Positions 27,620 through 37,413 of a stretch of 64,000 nucleotides of DNA are shown piece by piece. Below the pieces are notes generated by a model. It saw nothing but the letters and a program-made list of their open reading frames with translations. It made no database searches and was not told the origin of the DNA. Source of the stretch: Novosphingobium mangrovisedimenti (lineage in GTDB: Bacteria > Pseudomonadota > Alphaproteobacteria > Sphingomonadales > Sphingomonadaceae); NCBI RefSeq assembly GCF_025153475.1, contig NZ_JANZXA010000002.1, positions 310,001-374,000 of the forward strand. The letters run 5' to 3'. Each line of letters starts with the position of its first letter. Position 1 is the first letter of the stretch. The translations under genes and the position numbers were made by a program.

Positions 27620-30045
27620 AGGACCTTCCAGATATCCTTGGCATATTCGGTGATCGTGCGATCGGACGAGAACCAGCCGACATTGGCGATGTTGCGAATG
27701 GCGGCCGCGCGCCAGCCCGCCGGATCCTCCCAGCGTGCATCGACCAGCCGCTGCGCCGTGGCGTAGCTGTCGAAGTCGGCCGCGCACATGAACCAGTCGC
27801 TGTCGTAGATGCCGCCGATCAGCCCCGCATAACGGTGCGGGTCGTCGGGCGAGAACACGCCCGAGGCAATGGCCGAGAGCGCCTGCCCCAGTTCGCGCGA
27901 GCCTTCGATGACCTTGCGCGGGTTGTAGCCATGCGCGCGCTTCTCGGCGACTTCCTCGGCGGTAAGGCCGAAGATGACGATATTCTCGTCGCCCACCCGG
28001 TCCTTGATCTCGACATTGGCGCCGTCGAGCGTGCCGATGGTGAGGGCACCGTTGAGCGCGAACTTCATGTTGCCGGTGCCCGAGGCTTCCATGCCCGCGG
28101 TCGAGATCTGCTCCGACAAGTCGGCCGCGGGGATGATCCGCTCGGCATAGCTGACGTTGTAGTTGGGCACGAAGACAACCTTGAGCAGCCCGCCGACCGA
28201 AGGATCGCTGTTGACCCTTCTGGCAATGTCGTTTGCCAGTTTGATGACGAGCTTGGCATTGTGATAGCTTGGCGCCGCCTTGCCGCCGAAGATCTTCACT
28301 CGCGGCACCCAGTCGCGTTCGGGGTGGCTGCGGATCTGGTCGTAGAGCGCGACCGTCTCGATCAGGTTGAGAAGCTGGCGCTTGTATTCGTGGATGCGCT
28401 TGATCTGGACGTCGAAGAGCGCATCGGGATCGAGGCGGATGCCCATCGTCTTCTTGATATATTCGGCCAGCGCCACCTTGTTCGCGCGCTTGACCTCCTG
28501 CACCCGTTCGCCGAGCTGCGCATCGTCGGCCATTGCATTGAGATCGGTGAGCTTTTCCGCATCGTCGAGGAAAGCATCGCCGATCGCGTCGCGGATCACC
28601 CTGGTCAGGCCGGGATTGCACTGCTGCAGCCAGCGACGCGGGGTGACGCCGTTGGTCTTGTTGTTGATGCGCGTGGGATAGAGCTTGTGGAGATCGGCGA
28701 AGACCGTCTCCTTCATCAGTTCGGTGTGTAGCGCGGCCACGCCGTTGACCGAATGGGCACCGACGAAAGCGAGGTTCGCCATGCGCACACGCCGCTCGCC
28801 CCCCTCGTCGATCAGCGAGATCGCCGCGATCTGCTCGTCATCGCACCCGGCCTTGCGCGCCTCGCGAAGAATGCGGCTGTTGATCGCGTAGATGATCTGC
28901 ATGTGGCGCGGCAGCAACCGTTCGAACAGCGGCAGCGGCCACGTCTCCAGCGCTTCGGGCAGCAGCGTGTGGTTGGTATAGCTGACGGTCTGCCGACAGA
29001 TGTCCCAGGCCTCGTTGAATTCCAGACCCTCGCCATCGACGAGCAGGCGCATCAGCTCCGCCACCGCCACCGAAGGGTGGGTATCGTTGAGCTGGATCGC
29101 GGCCTTTTCGGGCAAGGTGCGGATATCGCCCTCGTACTGGACGTGGCGGCGCACGATGTCCTGGATCGATGCGGCGGTGAAGAAATACTCCTGGCGCAGC
29201 CGCAGTTCCTGCCCGGCGGGGCTGGAATCGGCAGGATAGAGCACGCGCACAAGGCTGTCGGCGCGCATCTGCTCTTCCAGCGCGCCCATGTGGTCGCCGG
29301 CGTTGAAGGCATCGAGCCGGATCGGGTCGAGCGGGCTGGCGGTCCACAGCCGCAAGGTATTCACCCGCTTGCCGCGCCAGCCGACGACCGGCGTATCGAC
29401 CGCGGTTGCCTCGACTTCCTCGGCCGGATTCCAGATGACGCCGTCGCCTTCCGACACGACCTCGCCACCGAAACCGATGCGGTAGGAGCTTTCAAGGCGC
29501 TCGAACTCCCAGGGATTGCCGTGAGCAAGCCAGGTCTCGGGCAATTCGACCTGCCAGCCATCGTCGATGCGCTGGCGGAACATGCCGTTCACATAGCGAA
29601 TGCCATAGCCGTAGGCCGGGATGTCCAGCGTCGCCAGGCTTTCCATGAAGCATGCGGCAAGACGTCCCAGGCCGCCATTGCCCAACGCGGCATCGGGTTC
29701 CAGTTCCTCGATCTCGGACAGTTCCAGGCCATGGGCGGCGAGCGCCTTTTCCATCTCGCGCGTCATGCCCATGTTGGACAGCGCATCGCGCAGCAGGCGT
29801 CCGATCAGGAACTCCATCGACAGGTAATAGACCCGCTTGCCGCCCTCGTCGTAGGTCCGCCGGGTGGATTCGATCCAGCGTTCGATGATCTGGTCGCGCA
29901 GCGCCAGAATGGACGAGGTGTACCAGTCATGCAGCTTCGCCGCGCGCTCGTCCTTGCCAACGCGGTGGCGCAGCACGCGGACGATATGCTGATCGAGTTC
30001 GGACGGAACAACGGGCTTTGGAGCGGAGACGGAATCGCTTGCCAC
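27616..30045 (-). CDS. glgP: Glycogen phosphorylase
   Basis: An 809-residue PLP enzyme releasing glucose-1-phosphate from glycogen. The PLP-lysine region E-A-S-G-T-G-N-M-K-F-A-L-N-G and the following T-L-D-G-A-N-V-E-I are intact. GTG 30045, seven bases after AAGGAG, gives a length close to the 815 residues of E. coli GlgP. It is first in the operon, so its promoter in 30046-30234 probably drives the whole set. Confidence 0.95.
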   Translation of the reverse strand: MASDSVSAPKPVVPSELDQHIVRVLRHRVGKDERAAKLHDWYTSSILALRDQIIERWIESTRRTYDEGGKRVYYLSMEFLIGRLLRDALSNMGMTREMEKALAAHGLELSEIEELEPDAALGNGGLGRLAACFMESLATLDIPAYGYGIRYVNGMFRQRIDDGWQVELPETWLAHGNPWEFERLESSYRIGFGGEVVSEGDGVIWNPAEEVEATAVDTPVVGWRGKRVNTLRLWTASPLDPIRLDAFNAGDHMGALEEQMRADSLVRVLYPADSSPAGQELRLRQEYFFTAASIQDIVRRHVQYEGDIRTLPEKAAIQLNDTHPSVAVAELMRLLVDGEGLEFNEAWDICRQTVSYTNHTLLPEALETWPLPLFERLLPRHMQIIYAINSRILREARKAGCDDEQIAAISLIDEGGERRVRMANLAFVGAHSVNGVAALHTELMKETVFADLHKLYPTRINNKTNGVTPRRWLQQCNPGLTRVIRDAIGDAFLDDAEKLTDLNAMADDAQLGERVQEVKRANKVALAEYIKKTMGIRLDPDALFDVQIKRIHEYKRQLLNLIETVALYDQIRSHPERDWVPRVKIFGGKAAPSYHNAKLVIKLANDIARRVNSDPSVGGLLKVVFVPNYNVSYAERIIPAADLSEQISTAGMEASGTGNMKFALNGALTIGTLDGANVEIKDRVGDENIVIFGLTAEEVAEKRAHGYNPRKVIEGSRELGQALSAIASGVFSPDDPHRYAGLIGGIYDSDWFMCAADFDSYATAQRLVDARWEDPAGWRAAAIRNIANVGWFSSDRTITEYAKDIWKVL

Positions 30046-30234
30046 GAGAGCACTCCTTGACAGACCGCCCCGGTCGCCTTTGCAGAGGCCCCGAACGCGG
30101 CACCGGTTATCGCCTGCACCGGGGGCGACACCCCGCTCTTCCCAATCTTCCAAGCCATGGCTAGCACAGGTCGGGAAAGCGGCAAGAGGCATTGTGCAGT
30201 GCCGCACAAATTTCGTCGCAAGGGAGAAGCGACC

Positions 30235-30969
30235 ATGACCCGGCGTATCTTGCGCGAGGACCGCGATGGCCTCTGCACACTCACGCTCAACCGGCCCGAC
30301 AAGCTCAATGCCCTCGACACCGAAACGTTCGAGGAACTCGATGCGCTCTGCGCCGAGCTCGAGGGGCAGGTGCAGAACATCGGCTGCGTGATGCTCAGGG
30401 GCAGCGGCCGGGCATTTTGCGCCGGCGCCGATATCGGCGGGATCGGAAAGGGTTTCACCGACAGCCGCTTCAAGCCGGGCGTCGTCGCGCGGCTTGCCGC
30501 CCTGCCGCAACCGGTGATCGCGGTGGTGCACGGGGTATGCTTTACCGGCGGACTGGAACTCGCGCTGGCGGCGGACGTCATCATCGCGGCCCGCTCCGCG
30601 CGCTTCGCCGATACGCACGGCAAGTGGGGGCTGGTCGGCGCCTGGGGCATGACCCAGCGCCTGCCGCGCCGAATCGGGATGAGCCAGGCCAAGCGGCTGA
30701 TGTTCACGGCCCGGCCGATCGGCGCCGAGGAGGCCGCCCGGCTCGGGCTGGTCGACGTCCTTGCAGATGACGATACGCTCGCAGCCACCGCCGAGGAATT
30801 CGCCGCGCAGGTAGTGGCCAACTCCTGGCACACCAATGTCGAGACCAAGAAGCTTCTCGCCGCCACCGACGGCATGACGCTGACCGAAGGCCTCGAGTAC
30901 GAATTCGACAACTACCCGGGCTTCGCGCCCGATCATGCCGAACGGCTGGCCCGTTTCAGCCGCAAGTGA
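30235..30969 (+). CDS. Enoyl-CoA hydratase/isomerase family protein
   Basis: A 244-residue crotonase-fold protein. The oxyanion-hole strand F-C-A-G-A-D is present. Of the two catalytic Glu of classical hydratases, the first is kept (E108 in T-G-G-L-E), but the second position, 20 residues on, is H128 in F-A-D-T-H. This F-A-D-T-H form recurs in a sub-branch of crotonases whose reaction is not well defined, so plain hydratase activity should not be assumed. AGGGAG stands before ATG 30235. It is divergent from glgP. Confidence 0.85.
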   Translation: MTRRILREDRDGLCTLTLNRPDKLNALDTETFEELDALCAELEGQVQNIGCVMLRGSGRAFCAGADIGGIGKGFTDSRFKPGVVARLAALPQPVIAVVHGVCFTGGLELALAADVIIAARSARFADTHGKWGLVGAWGMTQRLPRRIGMSQAKRLMFTARPIGAEEAARLGLVDVLADDDTLAATAEEFAAQVVANSWHTNVETKKLLAATDGMTLTEGLEYEFDNYPGFAPDHAERLARFSRK

Positions 30970-31037
30970 CGGGAGTCGCCAGTGACAGGCGCGCATTGCT
31001 CTAGGCAATGCGCGGCAGCCCGGCTAGACATGCCCCC

Positions 31038-32312
31038 ATGCATGACCTGACAGCGTTCGACGCCGCCGCCATCCTCATCGTGCTTGCCGCCGCCCTCGGC
31101 TATCTCAACCACCGCGTGTTCCGGCTCCCCTCCACGGTCGGCCTGACGGTAATGGGTACCGTCGCCTCGCTGCTGGTGGTCGCCTACGACCGGCTGGTAC
31201 CGTCGAGCACGCTGGCCGAGCAGATGGCGCGGTTCCTCAGCGACATCGATTTCTCGACGACGCTGATGGAAGGCATGCTCTCGTTCCTGCTGTTCGCAGG
31301 CGCGATGCACGTGAACTGGGCGCACATGCGCAAGGGACGCTGGCCGATCCTGATCTTCAGTACCGTCGGCGTGGTGCTTTCCACCGTGATCGTCGGCTTC
31401 CTGTTCCACACGCTGACGCAGGCACTCGGCATCGAGATCCCGCTGATCTGGTGCCTCGTGTTCGGCGCGCTGATCAGTCCTACCGACCCGGTCTCGGTGA
31501 TGGCGGTGATGAAGCGCGCGGCCATGCCCGACACGCTGCAGGCCACGGTAGCGGGCGAAAGCCTGTTCAACGACGGCATCGGCGTCGTCGTTTTCGCCAT
31601 CCTGATCGCCATCGCCACGGGGACCGAGGCCTTCAGCTGGTCCTTCGCGGCAAGCCATTTCGCGCAGGAGGCGCTGGGCGGTGCCGCGCTCGGCCTCGTC
31701 GTCGGCTGGATCGGCTATGTCGCGATGAAGTCCATCGACGAATATATCACCGAAGTGATGATCAGCCTGGCCGTGGTCATGGGCGGCTACAGCCTGGCCA
31801 TGGGGCTGCATGTCAGCGGGCCGGTCGCCATGGCGGTCGCGGGACTGATCATCGGCAATGCCGGCATGGCCCACGCGATGAGCGACGTGACGCGGGACTA
31901 TCTGGTCAAGTTCTGGGCGCTGATCGACGAAATCCTCAACGCCGTTCTGTTCCTGCTGATCGGCCTGGAAGTCATCGCGCTCGAATTCCGGCCGGCCTAC
32001 ATCGCGGCAGGTGCCGGCGCGATCCTGATCGTGCTCGCCGCCCGCATGATCTCGGTGGGCATTCCGCTCACCGCGATGAAGCGGATGATCGACATGGGAC
32101 CGCTGGCGTTCCCGACACTCGTCTGGGGCGGACTGCGCGGCGGCATCTCGGTCGCCCTCGCGCTGGCCCTGCCGGCATCGACGATCCGCAGCGAATTGCT
32201 GGTCGCGACCTATATCGTGGTGCTCTTCGCGGTCGTAGCGCAAGGCGGCTCGATCGGCTGGCTTATCCACCGCATCCAGTCGCGCCAATCTCCTGAGCTG
32301 GATCTGGACTGA
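31038..32312 (+). CDS. Na+/H+ antiporter of the CPA1 (NhaP) family
   Basis: A 424-residue polytopic inner-membrane protein with about 12 helices. The CPA1 ion-binding motifs are readable: S-P-T-D-P-V-S-V around the fifth helix and G-E-S-L-F-N-D-G-I-G-V-V in the next. A late G-L-R-G-G-I-S-V-A-L-A-L motif completes the family pattern. ATG 31038 was preferred to the in-frame ATG at 31008. Its TGA shares one base with the ATG of the DUF389 gene, suggesting the two work together. Confidence 0.9.
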   Translation: MHDLTAFDAAAILIVLAAALGYLNHRVFRLPSTVGLTVMGTVASLLVVAYDRLVPSSTLAEQMARFLSDIDFSTTLMEGMLSFLLFAGAMHVNWAHMRKGRWPILIFSTVGVVLSTVIVGFLFHTLTQALGIEIPLIWCLVFGALISPTDPVSVMAVMKRAAMPDTLQATVAGESLFNDGIGVVVFAILIAIATGTEAFSWSFAASHFAQEALGGAALGLVVGWIGYVAMKSIDEYITEVMISLAVVMGGYSLAMGLHVSGPVAMAVAGLIIGNAGMAHAMSDVTRDYLVKFWALIDEILNAVLFLLIGLEVIALEFRPAYIAAGAGAILIVLAARMISVGIPLTAMKRMIDMGPLAFPTLVWGGLRGGISVALALALPASTIRSELLVATYIVVLFAVVAQGGSIGWLIHRIQSRQSPELDLD

Positions 32313-34060
32313 TGAACGACACACCTTCCTCCACGCCGTCCGGCCCGCGATCGTCGGAGACCTCCGAACCGGACGCCGTCGGCCGCTTCAACGAGATGTG
32401 GCGCAACCGCCCGATATGGCTACGCCGCGCCGAAGCGTTCTTCCATCTCCTGCGCATCAAGTTCGCCCATGCGGTCCTGCTGCCCGAGCTGACGCCCGAC
32501 CTCGCCTTCGACTTGCGCCAGACGGTGCGCAAGGAAGGGCAGCTCACCAAGGGCTATATCCTGATGTGCGCGCTTTCCGCCGGGATCGCGACGCTCGGCC
32601 TGCTGCAATCCTCCACCGCGGTCGTCATCGGCGCGATGCTCGTCTCGCCACTGATGAGCCCGATCGCAGCCCTGGGTTTCGGGTTCGCCTCGCTCGACGG
32701 ACACCGTATCCGCGATGCCGTGAAAGTCGTCGCCATCGGCGCCCTGATCGGCATTCTCACCGGTGTCCTGCTGACCTGGCTTTCGCCGATCCGCAATGCG
32801 ACATCCGAAATCCTCTCGCGCACCGAACCCAACCTGCTCGACCTTGCCGTCGCGCTGTTTTCGGGGATCGCCGGCGGCTATTCGACCGTGATCGGCAAGG
32901 GCGGCACGGCGATCGGCGTTGCCATCGCCACAGCCCTGATGCCGCCGCTCACCGTCATCGGATACGGCATCGGCGTGTTCCAGCCGATGTTTGCGATCGG
33001 CGCGCTGCTGCTGTTCCTGACCAACCTTGCCGCGATCACTTTCGCTTTCGCCCTGATCGCCCGCCTGTCCGGCGCGGCGCGACCGCTCGGCAAGGTCGAA
33101 TGGACACCGCGCTACGTCACGATTCTGGTGGCTGCGTTCCTCGCGCTGGGCACGCCCCTGTCGATGACTCTGATGAAGCTGTCGAACGAGGCACGCATCC
33201 GCGCCGCGGCGCGCAGCGCCATCGTCGAAGCCTGTGGCGAGAAGGACGTCACTATCGCCCAGCTCGACGTGAAGACCAGCGTCTTCGGCTCGCCCACCGT
33301 CGATGCCGTGGTGATTGCCAGGAGCTACACGAGCAATGCCGCGAACCAGGCGGAAGGGCTGATCAAGCAGGCATTGGATGAAAACGTCGAAGTCCACCTC
33401 CAGCAGGTGCTCGCCGCCGACGTTCAGGCGCAGACACGCGCCATGGTGGATGCCGCCATGGAACGCACCGCCGCCGGCATCGCGGCCGACGTGCCGCCCT
33501 TCAAGACGATCCGCCGGGCCATCGGACTGCCGACGCGGTCGCTGTGGACGGACCGGGCGCAGCGCATGGTCTATGCCGAGCCGGTTCCGGCCCCGGGCTG
33601 GACGCTTGCCGATTACCGCGCGATCGAGACCAGGGCCAGCGAGGGCGTCACCGGATGGACCGTGCGCATCGTCCCCCCGGCGCAGGCAGACCTGACCGTC
33701 CTCCTGAGCGACAGCACCGGCGACAACGCAACGCCGCCGCCTGCCGATGCGATTTCGGCGGACCTCGCGCTCTGGGCGCTGGAGCGCTGGGGCATGAGCA
33801 AGGTGACTCTCTCCGGCACCGACACCGCCAGGCTCGCCGGCCTCGGAAAGCTCCTGTCCGATGCCGGCATCGAAGCCACCACCGTTGCCCCGCCGGAAAG
33901 CCCGACCACGGAGAACGGCGGCAGCAATGCCGAGAAGCCGGAGGCCCCGCCTGTCGCCGTGATCGGGATCTACACTCCAAGTCCTTCGCAGATCGCCGCC
34001 GCCAAAGCCGCCGCGGAAAAGGAAGCTGCGGCCAGGGCGAAAGCCGAAGCCCAGCAATAG
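32312..34060 (+). CDS. DUF389 domain-containing membrane protein
   Basis: A 582-residue protein. The N-terminal half holds the DUF389 membrane domain with about six helices (including G-A-M-L-V-S-P-L-M-S-P-I-A and G-G-Y-S-T-V-I-G-K-G). The C-terminal ~280 residues are soluble and end in an Ala/Lys/Glu-rich helix. Family function is not established. The one-base overlap with the antiporter gene points to a shared ion- or pH-homeostasis role (inference). Confidence 0.88.
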   Translation: MNDTPSSTPSGPRSSETSEPDAVGRFNEMWRNRPIWLRRAEAFFHLLRIKFAHAVLLPELTPDLAFDLRQTVRKEGQLTKGYILMCALSAGIATLGLLQSSTAVVIGAMLVSPLMSPIAALGFGFASLDGHRIRDAVKVVAIGALIGILTGVLLTWLSPIRNATSEILSRTEPNLLDLAVALFSGIAGGYSTVIGKGGTAIGVAIATALMPPLTVIGYGIGVFQPMFAIGALLLFLTNLAAITFAFALIARLSGAARPLGKVEWTPRYVTILVAAFLALGTPLSMTLMKLSNEARIRAAARSAIVEACGEKDVTIAQLDVKTSVFGSPTVDAVVIARSYTSNAANQAEGLIKQALDENVEVHLQQVLAADVQAQTRAMVDAAMERTAAGIAADVPPFKTIRRAIGLPTRSLWTDRAQRMVYAEPVPAPGWTLADYRAIETRASEGVTGWTVRIVPPAQADLTVLLSDSTGDNATPPPADAISADLALWALERWGMSKVTLSGTDTARLAGLGKLLSDAGIEATTVAPPESPTTENGGSNAEKPEAPPVAVIGIYTPSPSQIAAAKAAAEKEAAARAKAEAQQ

Positions 34061-34068
34061 GATCGAAA

Positions 34069-34119
34069 AAGGCCGGGGCCACTCGCTACGGACAGGCGCT
34101 GCTGGCGGGCCCCGGCCTT
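34069..34119. terminator. Bidirectional hairpin terminator
   Basis: A perfect 12-bp inverted repeat, AAGGCCGGGGCC / GGCCCCGGCCTT, with a 27-base loop lies between the convergent DUF389 and aldolase-like genes. Short A and T edges make it usable from both sides. Confidence 0.6.
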
Positions 34120-34130
34120 CTGCACTGACC

Positions 34131-34853
34131 TTAGCGGTCATCCTCCCAGGTGCAGTCCTTCAACTCGATACCGAGGTCCTCGATGACCTTGCGCATGCCC
34201 AGAATGTCGAAGAGCACTTCGCCCTCCTCGATCCTGCGGCGGAACTCGACTTCCTTGGCCGCGCGCGCCTCGGCACTGACCACGGCATGTTCGAGCAGGT
34301 CCCGCGGGATCACCAGCACGCCGTCGCTGTCCCCCACGATCACGTCGCCGGGCTCGACCAGCACGTTGTCGACCACGACGGGCACGTTGACCGCCGCCGG
34401 GCCCCGCTTCTTGGGGTGTTCGACCGACACGGCGGTGGACCAGACCGGATAGCCCAGCTCCCGGATCGCATCGACATCGCGCGTGGCGCCGTGGACGACC
34501 GTGCCGACAAGCCCCTTCTTCCTGGCGAAGGTACAGGCGACATCGCCCCACAGCGCGCCCTGATGACCGCCGCCATTGGTGAGCACCAGCACGTCTCCCG
34601 CCTGTGCCGTGTAGAGCGCGGCATGGATGGCGAGGTTGTCGCCGGGAAAGTTCCATGCCGTCACGGCCGGACCGCAGACTTTCTGGCCTGGTGCGATCGG
34701 CACCATCGCGGGGCTCATCAGGTACATGCGCCCCGCGATTTCACCCAGCCCCTCGTGCAGGTCGGCAATGCCGAATTTCGCGGCACGGGCGATCAGTGCC
34801 GCGTCCGGCCGGGGAACCCGGTTGTAGATGACGGATTTGAGCGGAACAGTCAT
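34131..34853 (-). CDS. RraA/HMG-CHA aldolase family protein
   Basis: A 240-residue protein of the RraA-like fold. The motif G-A-L-W-G-D-V-A, followed by G-L-V-G-T-V-V-H-G-A-T-R-D, matches the pyruvate-enolate site of class II HMG/CHA aldolases (Arg-Asp pair). The usual D-G in front of x-x-R-D is H-G here. Such enzymes split 4-hydroxy-4-methyl-2-oxoglutarate-type acids or decarboxylate oxaloacetate. The ATG overlaps the stop of the dehydrogenase gene (ATGA), so the two steps are probably consecutive. Confidence 0.85.
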   Translation of the reverse strand: MTVPLKSVIYNRVPRPDAALIARAAKFGIADLHEGLGEIAGRMYLMSPAMVPIAPGQKVCGPAVTAWNFPGDNLAIHAALYTAQAGDVLVLTNGGGHQGALWGDVACTFARKKGLVGTVVHGATRDVDAIRELGYPVWSTAVSVEHPKKRGPAAVNVPVVVDNVLVEPGDVIVGDSDGVLVIPRDLLEHAVVSAEARAAKEVEFRRRIEEGEVLFDILGMRKVIEDLGIELKDCTWEDDR

Positions 34854-35806
34854 GAAAGGGCCTCCGGATTGAGCAGCGTCTCGGGAACCTCGCCCCGGCT
34901 GACGGTTTCGATCACCGATGCGACATTGAGCGCCATGTCCTTCATGCCCGCCTCGGTAACGCCGGCGACGTGCGGCGAGAGCAGGCAATTGGACATGCCG
35001 AAAAGCGGGTGAGTGGCAGGTGGCGGCTCGGCTTCGAACACGTCGATGCCGGCCCCGGCGATCTGGCCGCTACGCAGCGCATCGGCCAGCGCCAGTTCGT
35101 TGACGATACCCCCGCGCGAGCAGTTCACGAGGATCGCATGCGACTGCATCATGCCGAGTTCGACAGTGTCGATCAGATCTCGTGTCCCGTCGGTCAGAGG
35201 CGTGTGGATCGAAACCACGTCGCGCCCCAGCACGCCTGCAAGATCCATCGGCTCGACGCCGGCGGCGCGGATAACCGCGTCCGGGACCATGGGATCGCAG
35301 GCCGCGACTTCGGCGCCGAAACCGGCCCCGCAGATCCTCGCCACGACCCGGGCTATGCGCCCGAAACCGATCAGGCCGACTTTCGCGCCCGTCAGGTCCC
35401 CCAGGCGGATGCCCCAGCGCTCGTCCCAGCGCTTCTCGCGCACCAATGCATCCATTTCGCGTGATCGGCGCAGCAGCGCGAGCATCATCGAGACGGCACC
35501 CTCGGCCACGGCGGTCGAGTTGTTCCCGCCCGGCGTGTTCGCGACCATCACCCCGCGCGCGGTGGCTTCGGGGATGGCGATGTTGTCGACTCCGGCCCCG
35601 TGTTTCACGATGGCCTTGAGCTGTGGCATCGCGCCGAAAATGTCCGCTCCCAGCGGGCTCGTACGGATGACGATCACAGTCGCGTCCGGCAGGCGCGGGT
35701 CCTCGCGCCATCCCGCGGGCCCGATCACGTCGTGCCCGGCAGCGATGCGCTCCATCCCGGCCGGGTGGATAGGATCGATGATGCATACGAGTTCGCGTGA
35801 ACGCAC
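34850..35806 (-). CDS. D-2-hydroxyacid dehydrogenase family protein
   Basis: A 318-residue NAD(P)-dependent enzyme. The Rossmann motif is G-L-I-G-F-G-R-I-A (last Gly replaced by Ala). The catalytic set is present: Arg in N-C-S-R-G-G-I-V, Glu in D-V-F-E-A-E-P-P, and His in S-P-H-V-A-G-V-T. The phosphoglycerate dehydrogenase-like group includes glyoxylate and hydroxypyruvate reductases. It leads the minus-strand unit whose promoter has a GTATAC operator candidate. Confidence 0.88.
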   Translation of the reverse strand: MRSRELVCIIDPIHPAGMERIAAGHDVIGPAGWREDPRLPDATVIVIRTSPLGADIFGAMPQLKAIVKHGAGVDNIAIPEATARGVMVANTPGGNNSTAVAEGAVSMMLALLRRSREMDALVREKRWDERWGIRLGDLTGAKVGLIGFGRIARVVARICGAGFGAEVAACDPMVPDAVIRAAGVEPMDLAGVLGRDVVSIHTPLTDGTRDLIDTVELGMMQSHAILVNCSRGGIVNELALADALRSGQIAGAGIDVFEAEPPPATHPLFGMSNCLLSPHVAGVTEAGMKDMALNVASVIETVSRGEVPETLLNPEALS

Positions 35807-35830
35807 GACCGCCTGCTCCCTGGATTGCGA

Positions 35831-35842
35831 TTATGTATACTA
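35831..35842. promoter_or_regulatory. Candidate GntR operator in the divergent dehydrogenase/lactonase promoter
   Basis: TTATGTATACTA, centred on the palindrome GTATAC. The 10-base string TTATGTATAC recurs exactly before the GlcG-like gene, and a related TGGTATACGA precedes the gntR-family gene. It fits the TnGTATACnA-like pattern expected for FCD-type GntR proteins. It is 25 bases upstream of the dehydrogenase start. Confidence 0.55.
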
Positions 35843-35983
35843 TCGGGCAAAAACCTGCTCAACGCTCCGTGAGCTCCGTGAAAGGTCTTTTCGCCGAGGT
35901 CAACTCATAATAGGGCTTCAGGCAACAAACATGTATCCGATCCGGGCCATCGCCGTCCGGGCGATCACCCCGAGGAGAGAGCA

Positions 35984-36904
35984 ATGTTCGCTGCGCCGCC
36001 CGCCGTCATGGCCGAAGCCTTCTGCCGCATCCCAGACCGGTTCCGCCGCCATGAAACCAGCGAATGGGCACAGGTCCAGCTCCATGGTGCCAGTGCCCCG
36101 GCCTTTCTCGAAGGTCCGGTCTTCGACCGCGAAGGCAACCTGTGGGTCACCGACATTCCCTGGGGGCGCCTGTTCAGGATCGCACCGGACGGTACGTGCG
36201 ACTTGGGTTTCGAATACGATGGCCAGCCCAACGGCATGAAGTTCCTCGCCGACGGGCGCCTGCTGGTGGCCGACCATCACAAGGGCATGATGATCTGCGA
36301 CCCCGCGACTGGAAAGGCGGAGCCATGGTTCGACCGCTACCTGCTCGAACCGTTCCTGGGCTGCAACGACCTGACCATCGCGAAGAACGGCGACATCTGG
36401 TTCACCGACCAGGGGCAGTCGGGCTGGCACAACCCCAACGGCCGCCTGTTTCGCGTGCGCGCCGGAACCGGTAGGCTCGAACTGATGCTGGATGGCATCC
36501 CCAGCCCCAACGGCCTTGCCTTCAACAAGGCGGAGACCGCGCTGTTCCTTGCCGTGACGCGAGCCAATGCGGTATGGCGCCTGCCGCTGGTCAACGAGGG
36601 TGAAGTGATCTCCAAGGTCGGCACCTTCATCCAGATGTCCGGCGGCTCGGGCCCGGACGGCCTTACCATCGACGAGGACGACAACCTCGTCGTGTGCCAT
36701 GTCGGCTTCGGCGCCGTGTGGCTGTTCAGCAATCGCGGCGAGCCGATGCTCCGCATCGACGTCCCCGAAGGCCGCTACACGACCAACGCCGCCTATGGCG
36801 GGCCGGACAACAAGTGGCTGTTCTTCACCGAATCGAGTACCAGCACTGTGTACAAGGTGGAAATGCCGGTCCCCGGCCGACCGATCTATCCGGCCAGCAT
36901 ATAG
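35984..36904 (+). CDS. SMP-30/gluconolactonase/LRE family lactonase
   Basis: A 306-residue six-bladed propeller enzyme. Metal ligands are readable: E43 in L-E-G-P-V-F, Asn in P-S-P-N-G-L-A-F, and Asp in G-P-D-G-L-T-I-D. It would open a sugar-acid lactone to the free acid. GAGGAG lies before the ATG. No signal peptide is seen, so it is cytoplasmic. It is divergent from the dehydrogenase-aldolase pair and shares that promoter region. Confidence 0.9.
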   Translation: MFAAPPAVMAEAFCRIPDRFRRHETSEWAQVQLHGASAPAFLEGPVFDREGNLWVTDIPWGRLFRIAPDGTCDLGFEYDGQPNGMKFLADGRLLVADHHKGMMICDPATGKAEPWFDRYLLEPFLGCNDLTIAKNGDIWFTDQGQSGWHNPNGRLFRVRAGTGRLELMLDGIPSPNGLAFNKAETALFLAVTRANAVWRLPLVNEGEVISKVGTFIQMSGGSGPDGLTIDEDDNLVVCHVGFGAVWLFSNRGEPMLRIDVPEGRYTTNAAYGGPDNKWLFFTESSTSTVYKVEMPVPGRPIYPASI

Positions 36905-36919
36905 GTAGCCCGCAGCCTA

Positions 36920-37339
36920 CTACCCCGCCGCCAGCCCCGCGGCCTCGATCCCGGCCAGCGCCGCCTCCTCGTCGTTGTCCGAAAGATCGCCGGTGACACC
37001 GACCGCGCCGAGCAGTACGCCCGCCCCGTCACGGATCAACACGCCGCCCGCCGCCGGGATCAGCTTGCCGCTCCAGGCAGCGGAAAGCGCGGCCATGAAC
37101 TGCGGGCGATCCGCAGCCATGTCGCCAAGCTTGCGGCTCGACACGCCCATCGCAAGCGCGCCGGCAGCCTTGCCCTCGGCAATGTCCGGGCGTCCGTAGC
37201 CCGAGCCGTCCTCACGCTCTACTGCCACGAGGTGGCCACCCGCATCGAGTATGACGACCGTAAGCGGGTTGAGTCCCATGTCGCGACCCTTGGCGCGCGT
37301 GGCGGCAACGATGGCACGGGCCTGCTCCAGGCTGATCAT
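36920..37339 (-). CDS. GlcG/HbpS family haem-binding-like protein
   Basis: A 139-residue protein with the GlcG/HbpS fold. It has an N-terminal helix (S-L-E-Q-A-R-A-I-V), the strand V-I-L-D-A-G-G-H-L-V, and the late G-G-V-L-I-R-D-G-A-G-V-L-L-G-A-V-G-V-T-G-D motif. GlcG homologues commonly sit in glycolate or diol-acid catabolic operons, sometimes binding small acids, cobalamin-enzyme partners or haem. Exact role unknown. It has its own promoter region with the GTATAC motif. Confidence 0.82.
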   Translation of the reverse strand: MISLEQARAIVAATRAKGRDMGLNPLTVVILDAGGHLVAVEREDGSGYGRPDIAEGKAAGALAMGVSSRKLGDMAADRPQFMAALSAAWSGKLIPAAGGVLIRDGAGVLLGAVGVTGDLSDNDEEAALAGIEAAGLAAG

Positions 37340-37413
37340 GACTTGTCTTCTCCCGGGAAAGAATACGGCTAGTTCCTTTCGCCTAGCCGCTACCACCCCG
37401 TGCAGACAAGCCT

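Noticed and set aside
24899..27766. A ~955-codon plus-strand frame opposite glgC/glgB.
   Set aside because: Both underlying glycogen genes have intact catalytic motifs on the minus strand.
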